A stretch of 64,000 bases of DNA from Oceanihabitans gracilariae (GCF_042684485.1 NZ_JBHULM010000001.1:310001-374000); one strand, 5' to 3'. Numbered from the stretch's first letter, positions 45,241-54,161 are shown. Numbers and translations are program-made. The notes: a model not told the origin generated them from the sequence alone.

Positions 45241-45267
45241 TTTGTTCATTGCAATATTACGATTAAT
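45241..45267 (-). promoter_or_regulatory. ArsR operator/promoter copy 2, before arsR
   Basis: The 27-bp block (minus strand: ATTAATCG, TAATATTGC, AATGAACAAA) lies 12-38 bp upstream of the arsR start. It contains a TAnnATTGC element, close to the Bacteroidota -7 box, so the repressor would cover the promoter. Confidence 0.6.
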
Positions 45268-45327
45268 ATTTTAATTACATTTTATTTTTAATAAAAATTT
45301 AAGGAAAGTATAAGGTTTGAGTTTGTG

Positions 45328-45756
45328 TTATCCTTTTATAAAGTCTTTGTATTCTTCAAAAAAGCTTTCAAATTGATGCATATTTTCATTGAAGAAAACC
45401 ATAACTTCTTGCCATGTATTCTTGTTGTGTATAGATACTTTTTTTTCTAAAGGAATGTAAATACGCGAAATTTCTTTTCCGTTATCTAAAAAGTATTCTT
45501 CTTTAAAGATGGCTTCTGGTAGGTACTCGTTGTGTATAATAGATTTTAGGGATTGTAGTTTTTCCCAGTAGGTAATTCGGTTTTCTAAATCGTCTTCAAG
45601 ATCAAGTGCTACTAAAGCCTTTTTATTATCAAAATGAAACTTAAAGCTTAAGCCTTTTATTTTGGTATTGTATAAGGTCCATTTTCTTGGAAAAGATTTT
45701 CCAAAACTGGTCCAGAATAATTGTTTTATTTGTCTTGATTCTTCTTTGCTAAACAT
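45328..45756 (-). CDS. DUF4268-family protein
   Basis: A 142-residue protein with the DUF4268 pattern: an N-terminal LFWTSFGKSFPRKWTLY, then KGLSFKFHFDNKKALVALDL and a C-terminal acidic helix. The domain is often found alone or fused to restriction or nuclease-like proteins, and its function is not known to me. No signal peptide. It stands between the arsenic operon and the ZIP transporter, and need not belong to either. Confidence 0.75.
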   Translation of the reverse strand: MFSKEESRQIKQLFWTSFGKSFPRKWTLYNTKIKGLSFKFHFDNKKALVALDLEDDLENRITYWEKLQSLKSIIHNEYLPEAIFKEEYFLDNGKEISRIYIPLEKKVSIHNKNTWQEVMVFFNENMHQFESFFEEYKDFIKG

Positions 45757-45819
45757 AATTAATAGAAAATAGATAGATTACCTGTCTTTAATGTTTTCTT
45801 GTACACATTACGCATCTAA

Positions 45820-46491
45820 TTAAACAAAATAGGCAATTGCAATAGCACCTACTATGGTAATTAATTTGGTAATATTAAATTTATGATCTTCATTACTCTC
45901 AAATAAAATAGTAGTAGAGATATGTAAAAATATACCAATTACTATTGCAGAAATTTCATAATAATAGGTTTGAATAAAATTAGAGTTTTCTGATAGTAAA
46001 ACTCCAAAAGGTGTCATTAAAGCAAACAAAATTAAGAAAAATGCAATTTTAGCTTTTGGTAATTTAGATGCAATAAAAAAGGTAGCTAAAATAATTGCAA
46101 CAGGTAGTTTATGTATTATAATTCCTAAAAGTAAACTACTGTGATTATTTATTGGTAAGCCTTCTAAAATACTATGAATACTCAAACTTATAAATAACAA
46201 CCAAGGAAAAGCAGTTGCATCTTTATTTAAATGTACATGACCATGTTCGGCTCCTTTAGAAAAGAATTCTAACACAATTTGCATTAAAATACCAATCATT
46301 ATAAATAAACCTACCGATTTGTTTGTCTGAGCGTAAACTTCTGGTAAAAAGTTAAAAACTGTGATAGATAGTAAAAAAGCACCACTAAATGCTAATAATA
46401 ATTTTAGGTTTTTATTTTGCGATGGTTTTAAAATTAAAACAATGGCATAACCTAAAAGCACACTTAATATTGGTAATAATATATTTTGCAT
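45820..46491 (-). CDS. ZIP-family metal transporter
   Basis: A 223-residue, eight-helix metal-uptake protein. Helix 4 has HSILEGLPI (HxxxExxP, metal site), and helix 5 has IIHKLPVAIIL. A histidine-containing loop (GAEHGHVHLN) lies between helices 3 and 4. Zinc, iron or manganese are possible; sequence alone does not decide. It is a single gene, divergent from nothing nearby, next to the DUF4268 gene. Confidence 0.85.
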   Translation of the reverse strand: MQNILLPILSVLLGYAIVLILKPSQNKNLKLLLAFSGAFLLSITVFNFLPEVYAQTNKSVGLFIMIGILMQIVLEFFSKGAEHGHVHLNKDATAFPWLLFISLSIHSILEGLPINNHSSLLLGIIIHKLPVAIILATFFIASKLPKAKIAFFLILFALMTPFGVLLSENSNFIQTYYYEISAIVIGIFLHISTTILFESNEDHKFNITKLITIVGAIAIAYFV

Positions 46492-46571
46492 GTATTAAAG
46501 AAATATGTAATTAAACGTCTCTTAGGCAAGCTTAGAGTAGTAGTTTTACTTATTATTAAATATTGATTTAG

Positions 46572-47303
46572 TTATTTAAAAATCATGATTAGTCTTTCAC
46601 TTTGTTTGGCATGAAATTTTTGCAATTTATAATTACCAAATATATCTAATAAATATACACCAGCTTTATTAAAAAGAGCTTCAAAATCTGCCAAGGTAAA
46701 TCCTCTTACACGTTCTTGAAAACTATAATCTTTATTATCTGCAGTAAAGGTAATATCTTTAATAATATAGCCATCTTCAACGCGTCTTTTTTGCGTAAAA
46801 GCAATACCATCTACTATTTTTACATCTTCTGCAACTAAATTATCTATAACATATTCACTATTCATAAAATCTATAACAGCAAAACCAGATTGGTTTATTT
46901 CTGTTTTTATGGCTTTAATGGTGTTTAGGTTGTCTTCTTCTTTATCAAAGTAACCAAAACTTGTAAATAAATTAAAAACAGCATCAAACTTTGCATTATA
47001 AGGCGTACTCATATCATGCACGTTAAAATGTAAGGTGTCGTTTTCAAACTGTTTGGCATGTGCAATGCTATTTTGAGATAAATCTATTCCAGTTACATTA
47101 TAGCCTAAAGTGTTTAAATATATAGAGTGTCTGCCTTTTCCGCAGGCAAGGTCAAGTATATTTCCACCTTCAGGAATATTTAAATAATTGGTAAGGTTAT
47201 CCATGAAGTGTTGGGCTTCGGTATAATCTCTATCTTTGTAAAGAATATGGTAAAATGGAGAATCAAACCACGAAGCAAACCATTCTTTTTCGCTTTTTAT
47301 CAT
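46572..47303 (-). CDS. class I SAM-dependent methyltransferase
   Basis: A 243-residue Rossmann-fold methyltransferase. Motif I NILDLACGKGRHSIYL (about 44-58) holds the SAM loop; motif II-like VTGIDLSQNSI follows, with an acidic residue to the ribose. The substrate is not readable; length and start (MIKSEKEWFASWFDSPFYHIL) match a group of bacterial SAM methyltransferases of unknown target. It is divergently transcribed from the THUMP methyltransferase gene, across a 58-bp gap with promoters on both strands. Confidence 0.85.
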   Translation of the reverse strand: MIKSEKEWFASWFDSPFYHILYKDRDYTEAQHFMDNLTNYLNIPEGGNILDLACGKGRHSIYLNTLGYNVTGIDLSQNSIAHAKQFENDTLHFNVHDMSTPYNAKFDAVFNLFTSFGYFDKEEDNLNTIKAIKTEINQSGFAVIDFMNSEYVIDNLVAEDVKIVDGIAFTQKRRVEDGYIIKDITFTADNKDYSFQERVRGFTLADFEALFNKAGVYLLDIFGNYKLQKFHAKQSERLIMIFK

Positions 47304-47321
47304 GTATTGTTATATATCAGC

Positions 47322-47330
47322 ACAAAAATA
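47322..47330 (-). promoter_or_regulatory. TAnnTTTG -7 element of the SAM methyltransferase
   Basis: TATTTTTGT on the minus strand (47330-47322) lies 18 nt before the start codon at 47303. Confidence 0.55.
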
Positions 47331-47333
47331 ATC

Positions 47334-47342
47334 TATTTTTGC
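47334..47342 (+). promoter_or_regulatory. TAnnTTTG -7 element of the THUMP methyltransferase
   Basis: TATTTTTGC at 47334-47342 lies 19 nt before the ATG at 47362. It is back to back with the minus-strand element at 47322-47330. Confidence 0.55.
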
Positions 47343-47361
47343 AATCTATTTGTCGAAAAAC

Positions 47362-48528
47362 ATGGAGAATAATTATAAAATGCTTGCCAAAACTTTATTT
47401 GGCTTTGAAGATTTATTAGCAAAGGAGTTAACACAACTTGGTGCACAACAGGTTAAAGTAGGAGTACGAAGTGTTTCTTTTGTTGGAGATAAAGGTTTTA
47501 TGTATAAAGCCAATTTAGGTTTGCGTACTGCAATTAAAATTTTAAAACCTATTAAAACCTTCAGAATTGTTAATGAAGAAGATTTATACAAACAGGTATA
47601 TAAAATGGATTGGAGTGAATACCTAAAGTCTTCTGGTACGTTAGCTGTTAGCTCTACAGTAAATTCTAAACAGTTTACACATTCACAATACATTTCATTA
47701 AAAACAAAAGATGCTATTGTAGATAAATTTAGAGATACTACAGGAGAACGACCAAATGTAGATTTACGTTTTCCAGATTTAAAAATAAACGTACATATAG
47801 ACAGACAATTGTGTACTATTTCTTTAGATTCTTCTGGAGAGTCTTTACACAAACGTGGTTATAAAACAGCAACCAATATTGCACCAATTAACGAAGTGCT
47901 TGCTGCTGGATTAATCATGCTATCTGGTTGGGATGGGCAAACAGACTTTATGGACCCAATGTGTGGTTCTGGTACTATGCTTGTTGAAGCAGCAATGATT
48001 GCATGTAATATTCCACCAAATTTAATGCGTAAGGAATTTGGATTTGAAAGATGGAATGATTGGGATGTAGAGCTTTTTGAAAAGATTGAAGAATCTTTAC
48101 TAAAAAAGACTAGAGATTTTCACCATAGATTATTAGGTTTTGATAAATCGCCAAGTGCAGTTGCTAAAGCAAAAGAAAACTTAAAAAATGCACATTTAGA
48201 GGAGTTTGCAACCATTAAACACGAAGATTTCTTTAAAACGCGAAAAGGAGGAGAAGAAAAATTACACATGGTTTTTAATCCGCCTTATGGAGAACGTTTA
48301 GATAATTTAGATGTAAAAGATTTTTACGGAAAAATAGGAGATACTTTAAAACAAGGCTATCCAGGAACAGACGCTTGGTTAGTTACTTCTAATTTAGAAG
48401 CATTAAAGTTTGTAGGTTTGCGTCCATCAAGAAAAATAAAAGTATTTAATGCCAAGCTTGAAGCACGTTTTGTTAAATACGAAATGTATGCAGGAAGTAA
48501 AAAAGGAAAGTATTTAAAAAAGGATTAG
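47362..48528 (+). CDS. THUMP-domain RNA methyltransferase (RlmL/YcbY-like)
   Basis: A 388-residue RNA N2-guanine methyltransferase-like protein. An N-terminal ferredoxin-like and THUMP region (about 10-160) is followed by a Rossmann methyltransferase. Motifs: DPMCGSGTMLVEAAM (about 198-212) and NPPYGERL (about 310-317), the NPPY motif of N-methylating enzymes. 23S rRNA guanine-2445 is the likely target by homology with RlmL; the RlmK half is absent. The start at 47362 (MENNYK) fits the promoter; the frame also opens with a TTG at 47350. A strong terminator ends it. Confidence 0.86.
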   Translation: MENNYKMLAKTLFGFEDLLAKELTQLGAQQVKVGVRSVSFVGDKGFMYKANLGLRTAIKILKPIKTFRIVNEEDLYKQVYKMDWSEYLKSSGTLAVSSTVNSKQFTHSQYISLKTKDAIVDKFRDTTGERPNVDLRFPDLKINVHIDRQLCTISLDSSGESLHKRGYKTATNIAPINEVLAAGLIMLSGWDGQTDFMDPMCGSGTMLVEAAMIACNIPPNLMRKEFGFERWNDWDVELFEKIEESLLKKTRDFHHRLLGFDKSPSAVAKAKENLKNAHLEEFATIKHEDFFKTRKGGEEKLHMVFNPPYGERLDNLDVKDFYGKIGDTLKQGYPGTDAWLVTSNLEALKFVGLRPSRKIKVFNAKLEARFVKYEMYAGSKKGKYLKKD

Positions 48529-48574
48529 CTTAATAAACTATTAAAAGTAGTTTTTTTAACAGCCTGAAATAGTA

Positions 48575-48622
48575 AAGTTTAGAATTTGATACCAATGAAG
48601 CATCAAATTCTAAACTTTTTTT
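48575..48622. terminator. terminator shared by convergent methyltransferase and DUF4136 genes
   Basis: A perfect 16-bp stem (48575-48590 with 48602-48617), an 11-nt loop and a following T run. One of the strongest hairpins in the window. Confidence 0.88.
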
Positions 48623-48625
48623 TAT

Positions 48626-49165
48626 CTATTTATTTACTTCTGGAAATTCTAAAAAGAGTTGCTCTACCAATAATTTGGTTTCCTTTTTTAAAGCGTTTTT
48701 AGATTTATCTAACTCACAAGGAATACTAGCTTGCCATATTACTTGGTTTTTTTCTAAATCGGAAACATACACAATAAGTGTTTCTTTAGTATATACCACA
48801 GTATTTATGGTACAGGTTCTCCAATACGCAAATTCATTATCTAGCTCACAGTTTTTTACAATATTTTCTTCTTCGGTTATAGAAATTTTAAAACCAGCTT
48901 GAAGTTGTGGTTTAAATACATTGGTTCTGTAACCTAAAGCAGCCATGTGGTTATCTACTTCGTCACCAATTAATTGACGCACAAAAGTGTTATCTAAATT
49001 TGGGTATTTGGTATTGTCTACATGAAAATCTTCTAAGCAAAGCACGTAAGTTTCGTAGTAGTTAAAATCTACTTCTTCATCATATTCTGATATAATATCA
49101 ACGGTTGCTGCGCAACCAAAAAGTAGCAAAAGAGTTACAAGACTAAAAAGGTTTAAAGATTTCAT
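48626..49165 (-). CDS. DUF4136-like lipoprotein
   Basis: A 179-residue lipoprotein: signal peptide MKSLNLFSLVTLLLLFGC with a canonical lipobox (LFGC), then a DUF4136-like body (IISEYDEEVDFNYYETYV...), a cysteine pair in the middle and WQASIPCELDKSK at the end. It is probably anchored in the outer membrane, facing the periplasm. The role of this family is unknown. Confidence 0.75.
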   Translation of the reverse strand: MKSLNLFSLVTLLLLFGCAATVDIISEYDEEVDFNYYETYVLCLEDFHVDNTKYPNLDNTFVRQLIGDEVDNHMAALGYRTNVFKPQLQAGFKISITEEENIVKNCELDNEFAYWRTCTINTVVYTKETLIVYVSDLEKNQVIWQASIPCELDKSKNALKKETKLLVEQLFLEFPEVNK

Positions 49166-49277
49166 GAAATGTGTTTATTTCATAAAGATCTTTGATTTAT
49201 AGAAGATTAACTATGATAATTGTCAGTTTTTTTCTTTTTTTAGTATGGTATGCGTATCGTACGTTTTTTTTAATGGC

Positions 49278-50006
49278 TTATCCTTTCTTAAATAAAGGAA
49301 TTAGGTAAGAAATATTATAACTATAGCCTACACCAAAATTACTTCCATCATAGGTTCTGTTATAACCAGGAACATATAAGTTTTCAAAATTATCTGGTTG
49401 GTCTTGACTAAAGATACTTTTTAATTGTGCATTAATACCGATAAATAAATTTGGTAATATTTCTGCTTTAATACCAATTATTAATTCTACCCAAAGAGCA
49501 GTTAAGCCACTAAATTTTTCGGCATCTGTAGAAGAAAAATGTGGTTCCCAATATTGGTTTTGTTCGTAAACAGAAAAACTATTTCTTGTTTGGCTAAAGG
49601 TACTAGCACCAACACGCAAACCACCATAAATCATGTTGTGCATACCAAACCAATTGGTGTATGAGTTATAATCTACTCCAGCTTTAAAATAAGAACCAGA
49701 AGCAGTTGCATTAAGGTAGTCATTACCTAAAGTTTTTTCTTCTGTACCAAGTTCTCCTGCAAGATATAAGCGTTTAGATAACCTAAAATCTGCCATGATT
49801 TCAAAACCTTTATAGTCATCTTCAAAAGCCGTTCTAATTAATTTGCTTAAATCACCACCAACACGAAGTCCGTACTTTTGTATGTGCTTAATAGAATCTT
49901 TTTTTGCTTTTGCAATGCTATCATTTTGTGCATTTACAGAAACACAAAAGAGCATAAAAAAGACAAATATATTAATGGTAAAGGTTAAAGTGGGCTTCAT
50001 CTTCAT
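49278..50006 (-). CDS. DUF6048-family outer-membrane-type protein
   Basis: A 242-residue protein with an N-terminal signal peptide (LTFTINIFVFFMLFCVSVNAQ) and repeated amphipathic beta-strands ending in an aromatic pattern (LIPLFKKG), as in small outer-membrane barrels. Its start overlaps the end of the DUF6452 gene by 35 bp, and rlmD lies just upstream of that. This three-gene order is conserved in Flavobacteriia. Function unknown. Confidence 0.78.
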   Translation of the reverse strand: MKMKPTLTFTINIFVFFMLFCVSVNAQNDSIAKAKKDSIKHIQKYGLRVGGDLSKLIRTAFEDDYKGFEIMADFRLSKRLYLAGELGTEEKTLGNDYLNATASGSYFKAGVDYNSYTNWFGMHNMIYGGLRVGASTFSQTRNSFSVYEQNQYWEPHFSSTDAEKFSGLTALWVELIIGIKAEILPNLFIGINAQLKSIFSQDQPDNFENLYVPGYNRTYDGSNFGVGYSYNISYLIPLFKKG

Positions 50007-50490
50007 TGCTAATAGGTTCGTTATCTGTTGCTGAAAGTATATAATCTATCCATTTATCTCCATCGTCTTCTACGCTAATAGTAACGTTTTCAAAAACGGT
50101 TTTATAGCCACAGGCTTTAGATACATATTCTAGTTCTGTTGCATAATTAATAGTAATGGTATCTGCATTTCCTTCTGTAGTACCATCATCATTTAAAACA
50201 TAGTCTTTATGTAAAACAAACTGCGTACTAGTTTCTGTAGTTTTTAATGGTAAGTAAATACTGTTTGCAGTAACTATATTATAGTCGCTTAATACTTCTT
50301 CATTGCCAACACCTTGTATTCTAAGTTTAAATGCGTTTTTTACATTTTCGGTATTGGCACTGTTATAAAATTGTATGAATAACCTAGAAGTTGTAGAGGT
50401 GTCATCGGAGCAAATGTCATCTCTTTCGCAACTTAAAAAAGCTACAAAGGCTATAATAACGGTTAGAATTATAAATTTTAGATTTTTCAT
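49972..50490 (-). CDS. DUF6452-family lipoprotein
   Basis: A 172-residue lipoprotein with signal sequence and lipobox FLSC (Cys near 21), followed by an acidic, Thr-rich beta domain with a conserved CGYKT. It stands between rlmD (38 bp away) and the DUF6048 gene, which it overlaps. A CCGC-GAAA-GCGG mini hairpin sits just upstream of its start. Probably a partner of the DUF6048 barrel; the function is unknown. Confidence 0.78.
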   Translation of the reverse strand: MKNLKFIILTVIIAFVAFLSCERDDICSDDTSTTSRLFIQFYNSANTENVKNAFKLRIQGVGNEEVLSDYNIVTANSIYLPLKTTETSTQFVLHKDYVLNDDGTTEGNADTITINYATELEYVSKACGYKTVFENVTISVEDDGDKWIDYILSATDNEPISNEDEAHFNLYH

Positions 50491-50528
50491 GTTTACATTC
50501 CGCGAAAGCGGTACTATTTCAATACTAA

Positions 50529-51941
50529 TTAACGTTTTTCTAAAAGTACAACATTTTCTACATGAAATGTTTGCGGAAACATATCTACAGGTTGCAGTTT
50601 TGTTACTTTATACATATCATTCATTAACGCTAAATCTCTAGCTTGTGTTGCACTATTACAACTTACATAAACTATTTTATTTGGCGCAATATTTAGTATT
50701 TGATTAACAACATCTTTATGCATACCATCACGAGGAGGATCTGTAATAATTACATCTGGTTTACCATGTGTTTTAATAAACTCTTCATTAAAAACGTTTT
50801 TCATGTCACCAACAAAAAAATCGGTGTTATCAATATTGTTAAGTTTTGCGTTTTCTTTAGCAGCAAGAATAGCGTCTGGAACTGCCTCAACACCTACCAC
50901 TTTTTTAGCTTGTTTAGCAACAAACTGCGCAATGGTTCCTGTACCTGTATATAAATCATATACCAACTCATTACCAGATAAACCTGCAAAATCACGTGTA
51001 ATTTTGTACAGTTCAAAAGCTTGTTTTGAATTGGTTTGGTAAAAGGATTTGGCATTAATTTTAAATTTTAAGCCTTCCATTTCTTCAAAAATATGGTCTT
51101 CACCTTTATAGCAAATTACTTCTTGGTCATAAATAGTATCATTAGCTTTTTCATTAATGATGTATTGTAAAGAGGTAATTTGTTTAAACTCTTGGCCAAG
51201 GAAATCTAGTAATAGCTCACGTTTTTCTTTATGGTCTTTAAAAAACTGAACAACTACCATAATGTCTCCAGTAGAAGAGGTACGAATCATTAATGTTCTT
51301 AATAATCCGGTTTGGTTTCTGGTATTAAAAAATTCCATGTCATTATCTAACGCAAACTGTTTTACAGCGTTACGTATAGCGTTAGAAGGATCTGCTTGTA
51401 AGTGACATTTATTTATATCTAAAATTTTGTCCCACATTCCAGGAATATGAAAACCTAAAGCATTTCTATCTCCTAAATCTTCTGTAGAATCAATTTCTTC
51501 AAAAGTTAACCAACGAGAATCACTAAAAGAGAATTCCATTTTATTTCTGTAAAAATACTGTTCTGCAGAACCTAAAATAGGCGTAATTTCTGGTAATTCA
51601 ATATGGCCAATTCTGGTTAGGTTATTGGTAACTTCTTTTTGTTTGTAAAACAATTGGTGTTCATACGCCATATCTTGCCATTTACAACCACCACAAGTAC
51701 CAAAATGCTCGCAAGCAGGTTGTGTACGTTTATCTGATAATTTATGAAAAACGGTTGCTTTACCTTCATAGTACGCTTTTCGTTTTTTAAAGGTTTGCAC
51801 ATCTACCACATCACCAGGAACTGCGTTTGGTAAAAATATAACTTTTCCATCTGGAGCTTTAGCAATGGTTTTACCTTTTGCACCAGCATCTATAACTTCC
51901 ACATTAGTGAAAACTTGTTTTCTGTTTTTTCTTCTTGACAT
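50529..51941 (-). CDS. rlmD: 23S rRNA (uracil-1939-C5)-methyltransferase
   Basis: A 470-residue m5U RNA methyltransferase. An N-terminal TRAM domain (about 5-60) is followed by a Fe-S cluster region with cysteines in CEHFGTCGGC (about 77-86) and a further one downstream. The SAM loop is VYDLYTGTGTIAQF, with DPPRDGMH, and the catalytic cysteine sits in VYVSCNSATQARDL. A -7 box, TACTTTTGC (51946-51954), ends only 4 nt from the start codon. It heads the rlmD-DUF6452-DUF6048 block. Confidence 0.9.
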   Translation of the reverse strand: MSRRKNRKQVFTNVEVIDAGAKGKTIAKAPDGKVIFLPNAVPGDVVDVQTFKKRKAYYEGKATVFHKLSDKRTQPACEHFGTCGGCKWQDMAYEHQLFYKQKEVTNNLTRIGHIELPEITPILGSAEQYFYRNKMEFSFSDSRWLTFEEIDSTEDLGDRNALGFHIPGMWDKILDINKCHLQADPSNAIRNAVKQFALDNDMEFFNTRNQTGLLRTLMIRTSSTGDIMVVVQFFKDHKEKRELLLDFLGQEFKQITSLQYIINEKANDTIYDQEVICYKGEDHIFEEMEGLKFKINAKSFYQTNSKQAFELYKITRDFAGLSGNELVYDLYTGTGTIAQFVAKQAKKVVGVEAVPDAILAAKENAKLNNIDNTDFFVGDMKNVFNEEFIKTHGKPDVIITDPPRDGMHKDVVNQILNIAPNKIVYVSCNSATQARDLALMNDMYKVTKLQPVDMFPQTFHVENVVLLEKR

Positions 51942-51945
51942 AGTT

Positions 51946-51954
51946 GCAAAAGTA
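51946..51954 (-). promoter_or_regulatory. TAnnTTTG -7 element immediately before rlmD
   Basis: TACTTTTGC on the minus strand ends 4 nt from the ATG at 51941, as also seen before the MFS gene and the gene at 60348. Transcription would begin almost at the start codon. Confidence 0.55.
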
Positions 51955-52052
51955 AGGAAAGGATTTTCTTTTTTCGAGTATTGATTTATGATTTTTTAAA
52001 TAAAAATGAGAATAGAAATATTTTAATTCAACACGAATATTTAGTATTTTGC

Positions 52053-52131
52053 AAGTCTTTAGGGATGATTTCTTTCCCACGCTGAATTTTCGACTCTCAT
52101 CTATACAAAAAGTTATGGTGAGTTTAGACTT
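52053..52131 (+). promoter_or_regulatory. candidate structured leader upstream of rocD
   Basis: A 130-nt leader with possible paired elements: AAGTCT (52053-52058)/AGACTT (52126-52131) closing, CTCATC (52096-52101)/GGTGAG (52117-52122) inside, and a weak GGGA/TCCC hairpin. It contains a 6-codon mini-frame (52065-52085). It could be a riboswitch or attenuator, but could equally be unstructured. Confidence 0.3.
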
Positions 52132-52189
52132 CGAAAGGATAAAGGTAGATAAGGAATGGCTTTTTTATTCACTAATAAAATTATTTAAA

Positions 52190-53434
52190 ATGGCTGTTTT
52201 AGACCAATTAACATCGCAAGAAGCGATGGATTTAGAAAACAAGTATGGCGCGCACAATTACCATCCACTTCCAGTAGTACTGAGTAGAGGAGAAGGTGTA
52301 TATGTTTGGGATGTAGAAGGAAAAAGATATTACGATTTTCTTTCTGCTTATTCTGCAGTAAACCAAGGACATTGTCATCCTAAAATTGTAGGAGCAATGG
52401 TTAATCAAGCACAAACGCTAACATTAACATCTCGTGCATTTTATAATGATATGCTAGGTAAATTTGAAAAATTTGCTACAGAAACCTTTAACTACGATAA
52501 GCTGTTACCTATGAATACAGGAGCAGAAGCTGTTGAAACGGCTTTAAAACTTTGTAGAAAATGGGCTTATGAAGTAAAAGGAATTGATGAAAACGAAGCA
52601 GAAATTATAGTATGTGAAAATAACTTTCATGGTAGAACAACAACTATTATATCTTTTTCAAACGATCCTGTTGCAAGAAAGAATTTTGGACCTTACACCA
52701 AAGGTTTTATAAAAATTGAATATGATAATCTACAAGCTTTAGAAGAAGCTCTTTCTAGTAATAAGAATGTTGCAGGATTTTTAGTAGAACCAATTCAAGG
52801 AGAAGCTGGAGTGTATGTACCAACAGAAGGATATTTATCAAAAGCGAAGGCTTTATGCGAAAAGTATAACGTATTATTTATTGCAGACGAAGTACAAACT
52901 GGAATTGCAAGAACAGGTAAAATGTTAGCTATTGATCATGAAAATGTAAAAGCAGATATATTAATTCTTGGTAAAGCTTTAAGTGGTGGAGCATATCCTG
53001 TTTCTGCAGTATTGGCAAATGATACCATTATGAATGTTATTAAACCAGGAAATCATGGTAGTACATTTGGTGGTAATCCTGTAGCTGCTGCTGTTGGTAT
53101 GGCTGCTTTACAAGTAATTAAAGACGAAAACCTAGCGCAAAATGCACAAGAATTAGGGGAATTATTTAGAGCAGAACTTTCTAAATTTATTGAAGGCTCT
53201 AATATTGTAAATGGCGTAAGAGGTAAAGGTTTATTAAATGCTATTTTAATTAATGATGATGAAGAGAGCGAAACCGCTTGGAACATCTGTATTGCTTTAC
53301 GTGATAATGGTTTATTAGCAAAACCTACACATGGAAACATTATTAGATTTGCACCTCCTTTAGTTATGAACAAAGAACAACTATTAGATTGTGTTGCTAT
53401 TATTGTAAAAACATTAAAGCAGTTTGAAGCATAA
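52190..53434 (+). CDS. rocD: ornithine--oxo-acid aminotransferase
   Basis: A class III PLP aminotransferase that converts ornithine and 2-oxoglutarate to glutamate semialdehyde and glutamate. Starting at 52190 it is 414 residues, typical for RocD. The motif for ornithine aminotransferases [13 protein letters not shown] (about 100-112) and the PLP-lysine region [16 protein letters not shown] (about 250) are present, with [10 protein letters not shown] and [11 protein letters not shown]. The frame is open back to 52049 through 47 extra codons, but those cover the leader and are not homologous. It would feed glutamate to the gdh product. Confidence 0.88.
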   Translation: MAVLDQLTSQEAMDLENKYGAHNYHPLPVVLSRGEGVYVWDVEGKRYYDFLSAYSAVNQGHCHPKIVGAMVNQAQTLTLTSRAFYNDMLGKFEKFATETFNYDKLLPMNTGAEAVETALKLCRKWAYEVKGIDENEAEIIVCENNFHGRTTTIISFSNDPVARKNFGPYTKGFIKIEYDNLQALEEALSSNKNVAGFLVEPIQGEAGVYVPTEGYLSKAKALCEKYNVLFIADEVQTGIARTGKMLAIDHENVKADILILGKALSGGAYPVSAVLANDTIMNVIKPGNHGSTFGGNPVAAAVGMAALQVIKDENLAQNAQELGELFRAELSKFIEGSNIVNGVRGKGLLNAILINDDEESETAWNICIALRDNGLLAKPTHGNIIRFAPPLVMNKEQLLDCVAIIVKTLKQFEA

Positions 53435-53465
53435 GTTTTTCAATGTATACAACTTATAGAACGAA

Positions 53466-53493
53466 AAAAAAGCGACCATTTGGTCGCTTTTTT
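53466..53493. terminator. bidirectional terminator between rocD and the CCC-motif gene
   Basis: A 13-bp stem (53466-53478 with 53481-53493) of AAAAAAGCGACCA and its complement around a TT loop, with outer A/T runs. Confidence 0.85.
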
Positions 53494-53513
53494 ATTTTAT
53501 AAAAGAATAGGGC

Positions 53514-53852
53514 TTACTGATTTTGTTGTTGAAATTCATCTAATCTTTGTCTCATAAGTTCTGGATCTTGCATGGTATCCCAACCAAAATACATAATGGT
53601 TGCAATAATAGAAATTATGGTAATAATAGATAATAGAATACCAATTATAGCCATTATTTTTCCTGCTTTTACGTTTCCGTAACCTAAATAATCTTCTGGT
53701 GCATTTTTGTATAGTAAAGTAGCTTTATTGGCTAGAATAAGAGCTACAATACCTAAGGTGATACCTAAAACACCATAACACCAACAGGTTACTATAGATA
53801 ATATTCCAAAAACTAATATAAGCGTTGCGTTTGGTAGCGTTTTTTTTTCCAT
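53514..53852 (-). CDS. CCC-motif membrane protein (DUF4190-like)
   Basis: A 112-residue protein with two hydrophobic helices (about 8-45 and 60-92). The first contains the TCWCYG cysteine pair that defines the so-called CCC-motif group, and GYGNVKAGKIMAI follows. Function is unknown. It ends the two-gene unit with the DUF2752 gene, 7 bp upstream. Members commonly pair with DUF2752 proteins in Flavobacteriia. Confidence 0.75.
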   Translation of the reverse strand: MEKKTLPNATLILVFGILSIVTCWCYGVLGITLGIVALILANKATLLYKNAPEDYLGYGNVKAGKIMAIIGILLSIITIISIIATIMYFGWDTMQDPELMRQRLDEFQQQNQ

Positions 53853-53859
53853 ACTTGAT

Positions 53860-54141
53860 TTAAATAAATTTAAAGATATAGTTAGTAAAGATAATTACAA
53901 TGTTAATACTAAATAATATAAGTAAATAATTGTGTCCGTTTTTAAATTTAAACTTTAGGTGTAATACTAATACCAGCAACATTAAAAGTATAGTAAAAAT
54001 GGCTGGGTACATTTTAAAAGCTGCTGTAAAATCTCCTTGAATTAGGTATACTAATGAGCGTTGCATACCACAACCAGGACATTCTATACCAAATAGTTTT
54101 TTATTTAAACAAGGTAGCATGTAGGCTTCAAAAGAAGACAT
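53860..54141 (-). CDS. DUF2752-family membrane protein
   Basis: A 93-residue membrane protein with the DUF2752 signature CPGCGMQRSLVYLIQGDFTAAF (about 21-42), which has a zinc- or heme-like CPxCG pair. A hydrophobic second half (about 45-90) has two helices. Function unknown. It is the first gene of the unit and is preceded by a TATATTTGT -7 element at 54162-54170. Confidence 0.8.
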   Translation of the reverse strand: MSSFEAYMLPCLNKKLFGIECPGCGMQRSLVYLIQGDFTAAFKMYPAIFTILLMLLVLVLHLKFKFKNGHNYLLILFSINIVIIFTNYIFKFI

Positions 54142-54161
54142 ATAGTATATATTTAGTAGCT

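Noticed and set aside
45767..45787. A third GACAGGT-like site (AAATAGA...ACCTGTC) upstream of the DUF4268 gene.
   Set aside because: It shares only the outer parts of the repeat with different spacing; too weak to include as a further copy.
50496..50512. A CCGC-GAAA-GCGG mini hairpin near the DUF6452 start, of the type seen as scattered repeats in Flavobacteria.
   Set aside because: Only one intergenic copy is present, so a repeat family cannot be claimed.
52049..52189. Extension of the rocD reading frame to 52049.
   Set aside because: Added residues are unlike ornithine aminotransferases and overlap the leader and promoter-like sequence.
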